A program made the position numbers and the translations under genes. From Porphyridium purpureum (Eukaryota; Rhodophyta; Bangiophyceae; Porphyridiales; Porphyridiaceae), in contig VRMN01000016.1 of NCBI GenBank assembly GCA_008690995.1, forward strand, positions 114,501 through 178,500: 64,000 nt of DNA, read 5' to 3'. Shown piece after piece: positions 17,145 through 26,448 of the stretch; position 1 is the stretch's first letter, and each line of letters opens with the position of its first letter. Below the pieces are notes generated by a model. It ran no database searches, was not told the DNA's origin, and was given only the letters and a program-made list of their open reading frames with translations.

Positions 17145-19538
17145 CTACGGCGTCTTTGCCAGCTGATACGCGCCACGCACCAGCTCGATCTTCTCGGCGT
17201 CGATCAGCGCGTCCAGAAACTCTGCGAGCTGCGCTTGCGTCTTGTCGTACGCCGGCGCCACAACAAAGATCTTGAGCATGTTGTGGATCCGCTCCAGCGG
17301 CAGCGAGTCAAAGTTCTGCAGCATCCCGATGATGTAGCTCTCGTACACTTGCATCGCCTGCATCGTCGCGCTCGCCGCGCCACGGCTCGAAGCCGACTCG
17401 GCAGGGTCCACGTCATCAAGCTCGTCGCCGCCGCCGCGATCTTCATCCGTATCCTCCTCCTGACGCTTCTGGCTCTCGTGCTCAATCAGCTCAAACGCGC
17501 CGGGTGTCGAACCGCTGCGCCCCACAATGCCGTACTGCACCCACACCCGCAGCGCAGCACGGATCGATACGTCCTCAGACTCGGGCAGCCGCAGCATTTC
17601 ACGCAAGGTAGGCACGCTGCGTTCCGAACACACTCCGTCCTGCTGGAATTGCTGCAAGACCGCGAGCGCAAAGGGCGTCGAGTGCACGCTGACCCGACGC
17701 CCGTCCGCCATCTCGATCACGCTGTGCACAGACCCCTGCCGAAAGTGCCACCGCAGCTTGCGCGGCGCTTTCATCTTTGCATACTGCTGTTGGAACGCCT
17801 CAAGCTGCTCAACCAAAGTCGACGGAAGCGAAGCGAGCAATGTCTGCTCCGCGGTGTCATCGAAGACGTCCAGATCGCTGGGCCAAAACATGTGTGACAG
17901 GACGGGGAACTCAACAGAAAGCCCGTCGGTTCCAGATTTTTCACCGGGAGAGAGTACCGTCTCGAAACTGTTTTGCAGACGCCGAGACTCGAGCACATCC
18001 CGGAGCATAACGCCACACTCGTGCATTACACTGTCGCCAAAGCGCGCCTTGAAAAGCTCCAATGTCACGGTCTCCTGATTCAGATCGTACTCCGGTGCGC
18101 TCAGCAGTCGGGTCGCGAGCATCGACTGGAACTCCTTGACAAAAGGCCCTCGCCCTTCGTACACTTGCACGAATGTGCCCAAAATGTCGAGCCCGGGCGG
18201 CGGACTGGTCGGTTCCAGCGCCGATACAACACCACTTTGAGCCGCTTCGCCCGGTCGTCGAGGTGCACCCAGAAGGGAAAGAGGGGGGCTCCATGCGCCA
18301 AATTTGGTTTGTAGCACTTCAGCGGTCAGAGGACCGTCCCAAAGCTCATCGTGCTGGCAAAGTCCCGACACATCTTCTTCCTGAATGAGGCCTCGCGCGC
18401 GCAGCTCTTGGCGTAGCTCGCCGTCTTGGCTGATAGAACTCATGAAACAACGAATTGTGTCCGGACGGGATCTCAAGTAAGCACGCAGCGGCTGCGTGAT
18501 TGTCGAAACCATCGCACTTGAAGGATCCAGAACCGAGAAGACTTTCAGGATATTCACAAACTGGAAGATTATGTCTTGAGTGCGCGCGCCTGCGTGCAGG
18601 AGTCGCTTCTTCAGCGTGTCTGTGAACGAACTCACAAGCTCACCTGACATGTTGCTGTGCGCCAGCGCTTCTCTCAAATCCAGCAGAGCCGGCGCGGACG
18701 TCGGGTAATCAACAATCAAATCAAACAGTTGCCCAATACGGGCCTGTGCCACTCTTTCGGCGCCATACAGTTCGAGACGCGCCATAATGTTTGCGGTCAA
18801 AGCGTGCTCAGCGCCGGCACCTTTATCTTCATCGTTGCGCAACGTACGCCGCAGAAAGGAACGTACGCTACTTGTGAGCCAGTCATGTACGGTCCGCAGC
18901 GTCGCGTGGACAGACTCCAGCGTTTCTTCGTGTTCTTCCCCGCCCTCATCTTCATCAACGCAGCGCTGGCTCGCCTGCACTGATTCTTCAACAAGGGAGC
19001 GCACTCGATCCATCATCACAAGCGAAACGGCATCCAAAAACTCGTCGTGTAGGCCCAGGTAGCACATGGACTGCATGAACGACGGCTCCGACGCTTGGAG
19101 CGCGTCGATTTGTTGACGCTGTTCTTCCTCCGCAGCAAAGCGCGCGCCGACCCAGCGCGCAAGCTCATCGACAAGCGTGGCACGAGAATGGGACACGCGC
19201 GCTCGCACGCGGCTGTACAGCAATCTGGCGGCGTATTGTTCTGCGCGCGTGGAACCGGATGGATCGACGGCTCGAATGAACATGATCCCCCTAGCAACTG
19301 CATTCGCGGCGTCCTGGAGCGCATGTCCCGACGTGACCAGCGGGAGCGCGCGCACGGCCTCATGGCAGTCCACCTCATGCACCAGCTGCGCGGCCAGCGC
19401 GGCGGTCACGCACCGATGCAGCTCGCGGTCCACATCCACCAAGCTGGCCACGCGCCTGCAATCAGCCGCAACCAGTGCCACTTCCGCACGCCCCGCAGCT
19501 GCATCCAGCACCCTCACCACACTCCCCTTCTCTTCCAT
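17145..19538 (-). CDS. APC2: Anaphase-promoting complex subunit 2 (cullin-homology subunit)
   Basis: 797 residues, the usual length for APC2. The cullin-homology region is at about 440-690: the conserved SVEFPVLSHMFWPSDLD, then APRKLRWHFRQGSVHSVIE, which corresponds to the cullin strand preceding the RING-partner site. The APC2 winged-helix domain closes the protein (MQVYESYIIGMLQNFDSL, LERIHNMLKIF, then the last strand pair ending QLAKTP) and is almost canonical. APC2 is the scaffold that binds the RING subunit APC11 in the anaphase-promoting complex, the ubiquitin ligase that destroys securin and cyclins. An acidic, Gly-rich linker (EEDTDEDRGGGDELDDVDP) precedes the winged helix. It is intronless and divergent from the CBS-domain gene on its right. 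Confidence 0.94.
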   Translation of the reverse strand: MEEKGSVVRVLDAAAGRAEVALVAADCRRVASLVDVDRELHRCVTAALAAQLVHEVDCHEAVRALPLVTSGHALQDAANAVARGIMFIRAVDPSGSTRAEQYAARLLYSRVRARVSHSRATLVDELARWVGARFAAEEEQRQQIDALQASEPSFMQSMCYLGLHDEFLDAVSLVMMDRVRSLVEESVQASQRCVDEDEGGEEHEETLESVHATLRTVHDWLTSSVRSFLRRTLRNDEDKGAGAEHALTANIMARLELYGAERVAQARIGQLFDLIVDYPTSAPALLDLREALAHSNMSGELVSSFTDTLKKRLLHAGARTQDIIFQFVNILKVFSVLDPSSAMVSTITQPLRAYLRSRPDTIRCFMSSISQDGELRQELRARGLIQEEDVSGLCQHDELWDGPLTAEVLQTKFGAWSPPLSLLGAPRRPGEAAQSGVVSALEPTSPPPGLDILGTFVQVYEGRGPFVKEFQSMLATRLLSAPEYDLNQETVTLELFKARFGDSVMHECGVMLRDVLESRRLQNSFETVLSPGEKSGTDGLSVEFPVLSHMFWPSDLDVFDDTAEQTLLASLPSTLVEQLEAFQQQYAKMKAPRKLRWHFRQGSVHSVIEMADGRRVSVHSTPFALAVLQQFQQDGVCSERSVPTLREMLRLPESEDVSIRAALRVWVQYGIVGRSGSTPGAFELIEHESQKRQEEDTDEDRGGGDELDDVDPAESASSRGAASATMQAMQVYESYIIGMLQNFDSLPLERIHNMLKIFVVAPAYDKTQAQLAEFLDALIDAEKIELVRGAYQLAKTP

Positions 19539-19852
19539 CCATCCAACCTTCCTTCGCTCTCACTCCCTCACAAGCACCTGCACAGTACTTTTCAGCTGCC
19601 TCAACATGACACGTCCTTCCCGTCTTTTCCCGTGCCAGAATGGCCTCGTACAGAAAAGTCTCTCCGACCTTGCCATCTCGCAGGCCAGGAGGCGCACGCA
19701 CGAGCACCTTGCAGAAGCGCAGCCGCCGCGCAAGAGCGCGGCGCGTCAATCATGCGCGTGCGCTAGGCAGCCACTCGCGCTCGCACGCAGCGCCCACCCC
19801 GCGTCGCCACGTCGGGCGTCCCCAAGTCCTGGCCCTGCAGCGCTCTCGAAGT

Positions 19853-19876
19853 GTACCGGATGTACCCCCAAAGTAC
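19853..19876. promoter_or_regulatory. Triple GTAC cluster in a divergent promoter
   Basis: Three GTAC cores in 24 bp (GTGTACC, TGTACCC, AGTACAGTG) about 130-155 bp upstream of the CBS-domain gene and 315 bp from the APC2 start. The last fits GTACAG(T/C). Confidence 0.42.
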
Positions 19877-19936
19877 AGTGCTCACTGAACTTGCGCCTAT
19901 TCGGGCGACGCGGCTGTTGGTGCGGGTGTCGGGGAG

Positions 19937-20005
19937 AGAGAGGGAGAGAAAGAGAGGAGGAGGAAGAGGGAGCCAGAGAGAGAGACACACAAAGAGAGGG
20001 AGGAG
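19937..20005. repeat. GA-rich low-complexity leader
   Basis: A purine tract of GA, GGA and AAGA units ending 1 bp before the start codon of the CBS-domain gene, so it would be its 5' untranslated region. A similar tract precedes the 60618 gene. Confidence 0.7.
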
Positions 20006-21007
20006 ATGGGGGAAGACGGGGCGGCGGTGTTGGCGGAGTTCTGGGGCTCGACAAGATGTGGGGAACTGGTGGAAGAACACTTGGCCGGCGCGACGCCAGA
20101 GGTGCTTCGGAGCGACATGACGATTGGGGAGGGCTTTGCGCGGCTCGTCGAGAGGAACATCCTGTCGGCGCTGGTGGAGCGTCCGAAGGCGCCGGACGGA
20201 ACGAAGGCAGGGTACTGCGGATTGTTGTCGTACCGCGCCGTGCTCGAGGCGTTTTTGGAAATCTACCCCAAGGGCAGTCCCAGGCCGGACGGGCTCACCG
20301 CGGAACAGATCGCACACATTGTCCAGGACTCCCTGAATAGTAGATACAATTCGCTGGAAGAATTCTGCAGACAGAACAAGCCGTCGTTCATCGCCGTGGA
20401 CAATGACGATGTGTTAAATGTGGCCTTGGGCTTTTTCGTCAACGGTACCCATCGACTGACTGTCGTGGATGGACAGAACAATCTGGTTGGCACGTTGACT
20501 CAGTCAATGGTGCTCAAGCACCTCAAGCAGAAAATGCATCCCGATCTTGACTTTATTGTCAACGAAACGCTGGAATTGCTCGGGCTCACGAACCCGGAAC
20601 GAACGGTTATGAGCTGTTTTGACTCAGAGCCGGTGCTGAGCGCTGTGTCAATGATCGTGAAGTACGATATTTCGTCGGTCGCTATTCTGGACGACCGCGG
20701 ACTTCTCACGGGCTCTGTCTCGCTCTCAGATATCAAATACATCTTCCGGTTCAGGCGCGGCGACCTCCTATGGGCACCGCTGCATGATTTTCTGAGAGCC
20801 GTCCGTGAATTCCAATCAATCAGCGAGCATAGCGCGCGAGACACATTCCCGTATTTTGGAACGCACGCAGACAAGAGCTTGGCGCATGCCATCAACCGCA
20901 TGGTCCTGCTGAAGACGCACCGATTGTGGATTGTTGACGATTTTCACCACGTCAGAGGCTGTGTTAGTATTACAGACGTCATAAGAAAACTTGCCAGCCT
21001 GACGTGA
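20006..21007 (+). CDS. Four-CBS-domain protein, AMPK/SnRK1 gamma-like
   Basis: 333 residues. Four CBS-type repeats can be followed: the first over residues about 20-110, the second around PSFIAVDNDDVLNVALGFFV and GTHRLTVVDGQNNLVGTLTQ, the third around NPERTVMSCFDSEP to ISSVAILDDRGLLTGSVSLSD, the fourth around ADKSLAHAINRMVLLKTHRL to HHVRGCVSITDVIRKL. This is the architecture of SNF4/AMPK-gamma-type adenine-nucleotide sensors, which bind AMP/ATP between CBS pairs and join the SNF1/AMPK kinase complex. The N-terminal repeat is the least conserved. It might alternatively be a plant-type CBSX or PV42-like protein. A start at 20006 is set by a purine-rich leader directly upstream. Confidence 0.8.
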   Translation: MGEDGAAVLAEFWGSTRCGELVEEHLAGATPEVLRSDMTIGEGFARLVERNILSALVERPKAPDGTKAGYCGLLSYRAVLEAFLEIYPKGSPRPDGLTAEQIAHIVQDSLNSRYNSLEEFCRQNKPSFIAVDNDDVLNVALGFFVNGTHRLTVVDGQNNLVGTLTQSMVLKHLKQKMHPDLDFIVNETLELLGLTNPERTVMSCFDSEPVLSAVSMIVKYDISSVAILDDRGLLTGSVSLSDIKYIFRFRRGDLLWAPLHDFLRAVREFQSISEHSARDTFPYFGTHADKSLAHAINRMVLLKTHRLWIVDDFHHVRGCVSITDVIRKLASLT

Positions 21008-21079
21008 CAAAGTATCCGTTCCTACTGTGTGCGTGGCCAGCGCGCCTCCATGGAGCTCGAAGACGTGGAACACGCTTGC

Positions 21080-23368
21080 TCATCCACTTTTCTGGGCCGC
21101 CGCGCCTTGCTTGGCTGCCGCAAGCCCAAGGGAGGTCTTCAGCCGTTTTGATGCGCGAGTGCTCGGGTTCGGCATCTTTGCACGGAATCGAACGCGCACC
21201 GGGACGCCGGCGAAATCAAAGTTGGCACGGATCGAATTTTCGAGTGACGCAATGAGCCGATTGCTTGCTACCGAGCTGCCCAAGATCACAAATGTAGGAG
21301 GGCGTCTCGCGGTCTGCTTGATGAAGCGCAGCTTCGGCGGTGGCACACTGGATGACGCGCGCTGTGGCGGCGTCAGCTTGCAGTACTCTTGTAACCATTC
21401 CATCAGCCTCGGTACAGGCACATAGCGATTCCAGCGACCGTAGATACCTTCGATCTCATCACTCACTCGATCTGCTTCCTTTTCCGAGAGCTGAATGGCG
21501 GAGGTTGGAATCACGGGTGCGCCCTTCAGTGCCGGAAATTTAGATCTCATTGCTTGCTGGATTTCCTTCAATGCATGTTTTCGGTCTTCTTCAGGCAACA
21601 AATCCATTTTGTTCAGCACCACAATCAAACTCTTGCCCTCCTCTGCGATTGTTTGCGCAATGCGCTGGTCATAATCAGTGGGGCCCTCCGTAGCGTCCAG
21701 CACGAGCACAACTACATTTGAGCGTCTGATTGCTTGAAAGCTGGAACTCGCACTGTTCTGTTCAAGTGGACCCGAGTACTTGTGACGGCGGCGTAACCCA
21801 GCCGTGTCTACCAGTAAGAAGTTCGTCCCATCGTGACACCAGAGCTCACGCACAGCGTCCCGTGTGACGCCTGGCGCGGGACCGGTCAATACACGATCTT
21901 GCTTCAGAAGACTATTCATGAGCGTGCTTTTGCCTACATTCGGTCGCCCGACAATCGCCACGATGGGTAGGTCGTCCCAGGTATCTTCTTCAAGCTCTCG
22001 CGCGTCTTCGACTTTGCTTGCGTCCGCATCAGCATCTGCACGTATCTTCGTGGACACCGGCTTCGTGGTAAAGTCAAATACTTTTCCTATGGGAGACGAG
22101 AATGATTTCGCTTGCATCTCACGACCCAACTCCCTGTATTGGTCCATGCGCTGAAACAGATCGATCAGCCCGTCCGAGTGCAACGCAGAAATCGGAATGG
22201 GATGGCCGAGCCCAAGTTCGTAGGCTTCGGCCACATTCAGCGCGCCCTGCATAGCGTCCACTTTGTTCGCTAACACAATGATCTTGGACTCATAACCCTT
22301 CCCCATCACTGTCCGGAGCCAAGCTCCAATTTCGACGTCGATCGGTGTAACGCCTACCTTGGCGTCAAACATGAAAAACACCAAGTCTGCTCGAAGCACG
22401 GCTTCTTTTGTCTTGCGTGCCATATCCTTGTACAAAGCGCGATATACGTCAGACTCGGTCAGTGCGCCGGACGCAGCCACCGACTCATCCGCAAACGGGT
22501 CCAGCCGCTCTGCCGTGGCCCGCCTAATAACCATGCTGCCGCCGCCGCCGCTGCCCCTCGTCCTCGCGTTGCCCGGGTTTCTTCCCTTGCTTGTCCGTAA
22601 CGGCTGCTGTGACTGTCGGAACTGCATCGACATGAAGCGTGTTGGATCGATGGTTTCAATCCCTGCGGTGTCCAGCAACGTGAATCGTAAATCACCCAGC
22701 GCGGCATTGGTGGCGAAGGTGTCGCGTGTCACTCCAGGCATCGGGCTCACTAGGCTCTTATTCGACCACTTCTGGCCCATATCGGACAGACGATTGTATA
22801 ATGTTGACTTCCCCGCGTTTGGGCGCCCCACAATCGCAATTTTGAGCCCGAGGTCGACCAATCTCTCGCGTTGCGCCCTGCCCAACCGTTTGGCACGTTT
22901 CTGTTGTTCACGATCAAGCGGGGCCGTCACGTTCGTCCCTTTCCGTTCTTGTGCTGCTGGTTCATCGTATTCGCTGGGCGCAACACCCCCGCCTTCGCGC
23001 CCGTCAATCTTAGCTTCAGAATACGCCTCATCTCCAATTTGGTCGGCAGCTTGTTGACCATCACCGGCTTGCAGCGTGCCGTCCTCGAAATCCAACACAG
23101 GGTCCATTAGCAGCGCATCGAGCTCTTCATCCTTCAGGCTCGCTTCGCCTTCTCCCGCTGCCGGGCTCTCAACACTGGACGAGCTGATCCGACTCGCATT
23201 CACGTCCGTGTCGGTCGTGAACGTCCGCCGCGTTCCCAGTCGTCGATGAGGCGCAGACGGTTGGGCCCCAACACGACGAGTCCTGTACGATGAAGCATGC
23301 TCTCTAGCACCGCGACTCTGTCGTATTATACTGAGCGCGCGTCGCAGAAGCATTGCACTCTGCCGCAT
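21080..23368 (-). CDS. der: Double-GTPase Der/EngA, organelle-targeted
   Basis: 762 residues. Two tandem G domains and a C-terminal KH-like domain identify Der, the bacterial-type 50S ribosome-assembly GTPase. G domain 1: IVGRPNAGKSTLYNRL, PGVTRDTF, LLDTAGIE, then NKVD. G domain 2: IVGRPNVGKSTLMNSL, PGVTRDAV, LVDTAGLRRRHKYSG, VLNKMDLL. The KH part runs from RWNRYVPVPRLMEWLQ to the basic C-terminus. The N-terminus from the ATG at 23368 (next ATG 23353: MLLRRALSIIRQSRGA) is Arg/Ser-rich and looks like a mitochondrial or plastid leader, followed by an acidic linker; so the product probably acts on organellar ribosomes. G domain 1 is enlarged by an insert of about 80 residues rich in Gly/Arg. The frame stays open far upstream, but that part lies over the divergent dioxygenase gene and is a shadow. 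Confidence 0.93.
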   Translation of the reverse strand: MRQSAMLLRRALSIIRQSRGAREHASSYRTRRVGAQPSAPHRRLGTRRTFTTDTDVNASRISSSSVESPAAGEGEASLKDEELDALLMDPVLDFEDGTLQAGDGQQAADQIGDEAYSEAKIDGREGGGVAPSEYDEPAAQERKGTNVTAPLDREQQKRAKRLGRAQRERLVDLGLKIAIVGRPNAGKSTLYNRLSDMGQKWSNKSLVSPMPGVTRDTFATNAALGDLRFTLLDTAGIETIDPTRFMSMQFRQSQQPLRTSKGRNPGNARTRGSGGGGSMVIRRATAERLDPFADESVAASGALTESDVYRALYKDMARKTKEAVLRADLVFFMFDAKVGVTPIDVEIGAWLRTVMGKGYESKIIVLANKVDAMQGALNVAEAYELGLGHPIPISALHSDGLIDLFQRMDQYRELGREMQAKSFSSPIGKVFDFTTKPVSTKIRADADADASKVEDARELEEDTWDDLPIVAIVGRPNVGKSTLMNSLLKQDRVLTGPAPGVTRDAVRELWCHDGTNFLLVDTAGLRRRHKYSGPLEQNSASSSFQAIRRSNVVVLVLDATEGPTDYDQRIAQTIAEEGKSLIVVLNKMDLLPEEDRKHALKEIQQAMRSKFPALKGAPVIPTSAIQLSEKEADRVSDEIEGIYGRWNRYVPVPRLMEWLQEYCKLTPPQRASSSVPPPKLRFIKQTARRPPTFVILGSSVASNRLIASLENSIRANFDFAGVPVRVRFRAKMPNPSTRASKRLKTSLGLAAAKQGAAAQKSG

Positions 23369-23510
23369 CTGAGAAATCTGCCCACCGCGCAGCTCCCTCT
23401 CGATCTTTACGCGCGTGTGGCGACAGACATGGAGACCTACGGGTTGGAGCGGAGGACGGACGCCACGCCGAAGGACGCGGACGTACGGATACAAGTGGTA
23501 GATAGGGTCA

Positions 23511-24245
23511 ATGGGCGCATTACGAGCACTCGGGCGTGCGCTGCACCAGCTGGGACAGCTGCCACTGAGCGCAATACACGAGGAAGCGACGGTTGCGCGG
23601 CTGGGCGAACTTGTGAATGCGGTCAGCGCGGCAGATCTAGGCATGGTGGAGGCAGAGTACTCATCACGCATGGCCGCCGATGCAGACAATGATATCGAGT
23701 TCATAGACGTGGGTGAGGCAGAGAACTTTACCATGTGCGTGTTTGTGCTGCCGCCCGGCACGCGCATTCCGCTGCACGACCACCCCGGCATGATTGTGTT
23801 TTCAAAGGTGCTGTTTGGCGAGCTGGAGTGTGAGTCGTACAACTTGATCAGCCGAGAGTCATCCCGCGCTTTAATGCCCGGCAAGAGTGCCTCACGGCTG
23901 ATGGCTCTCGGATTAAATCTGCCTCGTCGTCCAGGCCCCACGCACGCTGTGGTTGAACCGAACCAGGTCGACATTGTGCGCGCTGGCGAAATGCGCTCGT
24001 TGACGCCCACGCGAGCAAATGTGCACTCATTCTTTTCGCGCGACAAGTGGACTGCAGTTTTTGACCTCGTGATGCCGCCGTACGATGATGAGGCTGGCCG
24101 CCCGTGTACATACTTTGACGATGTGTGTAGCACGGGCGCAGACCTCAACAAACCATCTTCGCCAGGTCTTCTGCAACTTCGGGAAGTGCCCTGCCCGAGT
24201 TGGTTCTGGACCAAGCGTGGCGTGTACAAGGGCACACCGCTCTGA
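23511..24245 (+). CDS. Thiol dioxygenase of the plant cysteine oxidase / ADO family
   Basis: 244 residues, cupin fold. The iron-binding facial triad is visible: His89 and His91 in IPLHDHPGMIVFSK and His172 in RANVHSFFSR, in the spacing expected for cysteamine dioxygenase (ADO) and plant cysteine oxidases (PCO). Further family marks are VLFGELECESYN and the C-terminal PYDDEAGRPCTYF. In plants and animals these non-haem iron enzymes oxidise the N-terminal cysteine of regulatory proteins with O2, feeding them to the N-degron pathway, so the enzyme is an oxygen sensor; ADO also oxidises cysteamine. Which substrate applies here is unknown. It is divergent from Der with a gap of about 140 bp. AATAAA lies 55 bp after the stop. 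Confidence 0.92.
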   Translation: MGALRALGRALHQLGQLPLSAIHEEATVARLGELVNAVSAADLGMVEAEYSSRMAADADNDIEFIDVGEAENFTMCVFVLPPGTRIPLHDHPGMIVFSKVLFGELECESYNLISRESSRALMPGKSASRLMALGLNLPRRPGPTHAVVEPNQVDIVRAGEMRSLTPTRANVHSFFSRDKWTAVFDLVMPPYDDEAGRPCTYFDDVCSTGADLNKPSSPGLLQLREVPCPSWFWTKRGVYKGTPL

Positions 24246-24298
24246 AGGCGGCAGCTCCCCGTCGCACACGTTTCCGTGACAATGTACAACAAAGAATC

Positions 24299-24304
24299 GA
24301 ATAA
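24299..24304 (+). terminator. Polyadenylation-like signal AATAAA
   Basis: AATAAA about 55 bp downstream of the thiol dioxygenase stop codon, a plausible 3'-end signal. Confidence 0.35.
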
Positions 24305-24495
24305 AAAGTCTCGCGTCCGCCCCAGCGTCAGGAAACTTTGAAAATCCAGCTTTGTGTGCGGAGGAAGGTCGGAAGCGCTGGGCTTGAAAGGAAGGAGGGC
24401 TCGTGACTGCTCCACACAAGCTAGCTCCTCGCAAACGTGTTGAGCAGAAAATCAAGGCTTGGCGGGCGGAATCTGGACGTCTCAACCGGGTCATC

Positions 24496-25053
24496 ATGGC
24501 AAAGGGGGCTGTGAAAAGGTCGGCGGTTGTAAAGCATGATGAAGATGTAGCTGCGCCGATCGTAAACGATCCCGTGCGCGCGCAGCAGGCACGCATGGGG
24601 GTGGTGGATCCTGATCTTCGGGAGCGCTTCAAGCGCGAGGTGCAAGTGATCAATTTTTGCACAGTCTTTCTTGCCTGCTTGTTTGCACTCGTTGGGTTCG
24701 CCAAATTATCGCCGATGCTCACGGCGGATTTGCACCGCGTGCTCGTGGAAGATTTCAAGCGGTACACCCAGGCGCTCCATCTCGGGCAGATTGGAATGGA
24801 TGCAACTGCGTTCCGCGTGCTCGTCGGCATGCACGAGATCTTCCTTGCCGTCGGACTCGTCACCACCTATGCGTTGTTCGCGGCGATCGTGCTCGCACTG
24901 ATAATGCTCGGCACCATAGTCGCGCATGTCCTGCTCAACGAGCCCTTCTACATGCCGTCTGCCGTGCTGCTCATCCTGGTCACCATGATCTCCATCCGCC
25001 TTCGAGTGCGTAGGCTCATTGCGCAGGACGCGCAAGCGCGCAGAAGTCAATAA
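24496..25053 (+). CDS. DoxX/TMEM35-like four-helix membrane protein
   Basis: 185 residues from the first ATG (MAKGAVKRSAVVKHD). The frame is open further upstream but begins only with a GTG, unlikely in a nuclear gene. After a basic, disordered head of about 50 residues there are four hydrophobic segments: INFCTVFLACLFALVGFAKL, FRVLVGMHEIFLAVGLVTTY, ALFAAIVLALIMLGTIVAHV and PSAVLLILVTMISIRL. The first ends in G-F-A-K-L, the hallmark of DoxX-type proteins, and a conserved Glu (MHEI) sits in the second, as in TMEM35/DoxX relatives. Function in this family ranges from membrane oxidoreductase partners in bacteria to a receptor chaperone in animals; for an alga it is open. The stop codon overlaps AATAATAAA. 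Confidence 0.6.
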   Translation: MAKGAVKRSAVVKHDEDVAAPIVNDPVRAQQARMGVVDPDLRERFKREVQVINFCTVFLACLFALVGFAKLSPMLTADLHRVLVEDFKRYTQALHLGQIGMDATAFRVLVGMHEIFLAVGLVTTYALFAAIVLALIMLGTIVAHVLLNEPFYMPSAVLLILVTMISIRLRVRRLIAQDAQARRSQ

Positions 25054-25155
25054 TAAAGACCTCGGACGCGCGCGCTGTCACGTCCTCTCGGAGTTGCTTT
25101 TAGCGGACAGAGGGGGAGACGCATTTCAAACGGACGCACGGAATTAGGGCGCGCC

Positions 25156-26058
25156 ATGCTATTCGTTCCACCGCCCGTATCCTTCCGGGATGCGCTGTCG
25201 CGCGCGCCCTGTGTGCCGGTGATGTCCCAGTCGGGGTCTCGGCCGTCGGAATTTGAACGTGAAACGGAGCGAGCGGCAAGGGCGGTGACCGTCGAGGGCG
25301 CCGCAGAGCGAGGGCTTCGGCGCGCGCGATATATGAACCCGGATGCTGTAAAGGCCGCGCGGGCGGCGAAAGAAACGGTGAAGAATGAACGGCAGCGGGC
25401 TGACCTGCGAAACCTAGAGTATTTGCCTGCGAAGGAGGAGCTGCTCAACCTGTTACCTGGCGGTGCCGTGCCGAACACAACACCCTCTGAGTTGCTGGTG
25501 CAGGTGCGAACGCTAGAGATGTGCGGCAACCTGCCGAACTCGCAAGTGTTTTGCGAACTTGCGCTGGCGGGCCAATGGAGTTTGGCCTATTCGAGCAGCG
25601 TGCCCATTGAGCTTCCGCATGATGCGGGCGTTTCCATCACGCGCATGCAGCAGGTTCTCGACTTGGCGGCCGGCAAGCTGACGCATATCATAGACTACAT
25701 TGATTTGCACGCTTCGGACTCGTTGGAGTTAAATGGAGGCGGCACAGAGCCACCCAAGCCCGTAAGCTCGGGCCGGCTTCTCGTGCAGTGTTCCACGGTG
25801 TTTACTTCAGCCAGCGCATTCACTGTGAAGTTGAATGAGCACGTGTTGCGGCCCAGTAAGCAAGCGCCCGTGCGGTCAGACGTCGAGTCGCTGGTTCAGG
25901 ACATTCAAGCCTGTATTCCGCGAGAGGTGTTTGACCCGGAAGGGGCGATGATGGTCACCTTTGTGGATCCACAGCTACGCGTGACGCGACTGCAGGCCGC
26001 AGACCATGAACCATCCGCCGGCGACACCATTCACATTTACCTCCGAAGCTCCAGCTAG
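25156..26058 (+). CDS. Fibrillin / plastid-lipid-associated (PAP) domain protein
   Basis: 300 residues. The PAP/fibrillin fold is recognisable from AKEELLNLL onward: a helix, then the lipocalin-like strands LALAGQWSLAYSSSVPIELP, MQQVLDLAAGKLTHIIDYID, the central strands near GRLLVQCSTVFTS, and the closing strand FVDPQLRVTRLQAAD with IHIYLRSS. Fibrillins are plastid proteins of plastoglobules and thylakoids that bind lipids or isoprenoids. The N-terminus (MLFVPPPVSFRDALSRAP) is Phe/Pro/Arg-containing and acid-poor at first, compatible with a plastid transit peptide, followed by a strongly charged helical region (about 30-90). The usual family length is 250-400. It starts about 100 bp after the DoxX-like gene and runs in the same direction. 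Confidence 0.75.
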   Translation: MLFVPPPVSFRDALSRAPCVPVMSQSGSRPSEFERETERAARAVTVEGAAERGLRRARYMNPDAVKAARAAKETVKNERQRADLRNLEYLPAKEELLNLLPGGAVPNTTPSELLVQVRTLEMCGNLPNSQVFCELALAGQWSLAYSSSVPIELPHDAGVSITRMQQVLDLAAGKLTHIIDYIDLHASDSLELNGGGTEPPKPVSSGRLLVQCSTVFTSASAFTVKLNEHVLRPSKQAPVRSDVESLVQDIQACIPREVFDPEGAMMVTFVDPQLRVTRLQAADHEPSAGDTIHIYLRSSS

Positions 26059-26448
26059 GCACGCCATTGGTGTTCCGTTTCTGGTCGCCAAGTCGCAGAG
26101 CGATTGATCGTCTCCGACTGCGGCGTGAACGGTGACGCAGCGTCGCGCCGCCAACTCAGGTCGCGCGATGCCGTTTCGTGCCGACGGAGCGGCATCCAAC
26201 CATACGCGCGTGCGATCACATGGACCTGACTTTCGGCGTGCCTTACAAGTCACGTGGACAAAGTCATGAGCCGCGCAATTAGCCAGAGTCGACAGATTTT
26301 TAAAGTACTATGAAATGGGGGTGTTTTGATAGGAGATGCGTGCGGTGGGCAAGTTTGCGCTCATCAGCGGTTTTTTGCTGGCAGAGGGAACAGGCGATGC
26401 GGGGATGTAGTCATTGAGGCGCATGTAAGAGGGGCCAACACAAAGGAA
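26059..26448. other. Intergenic gap before the PI-kinase gene
   Basis: 390 bp with no supported gene; the PI-kinase frame is open in its last 120 bp but without an ATG. Confidence 0.45.

Noticed and set aside
16292-17897. A long plus-strand frame of 560 codons crossing the small putative plastid protein and APC2
   Set aside because: It lies opposite two well-supported genes, has an Arg/Leu/His-rich composition typical of antisense GC-rich DNA, and shows no domain.
23369-24415. Long N-terminal extension of the Der frame
   Set aside because: It lies antisense to the thiol dioxygenase gene and beyond a well-formed organelle-targeting start at 23368/23353.
24403-24495. Upstream extension of the DoxX-like gene
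   Set aside because: It would start at GTG; the first ATG is at 24496 and a nuclear gene should use it.
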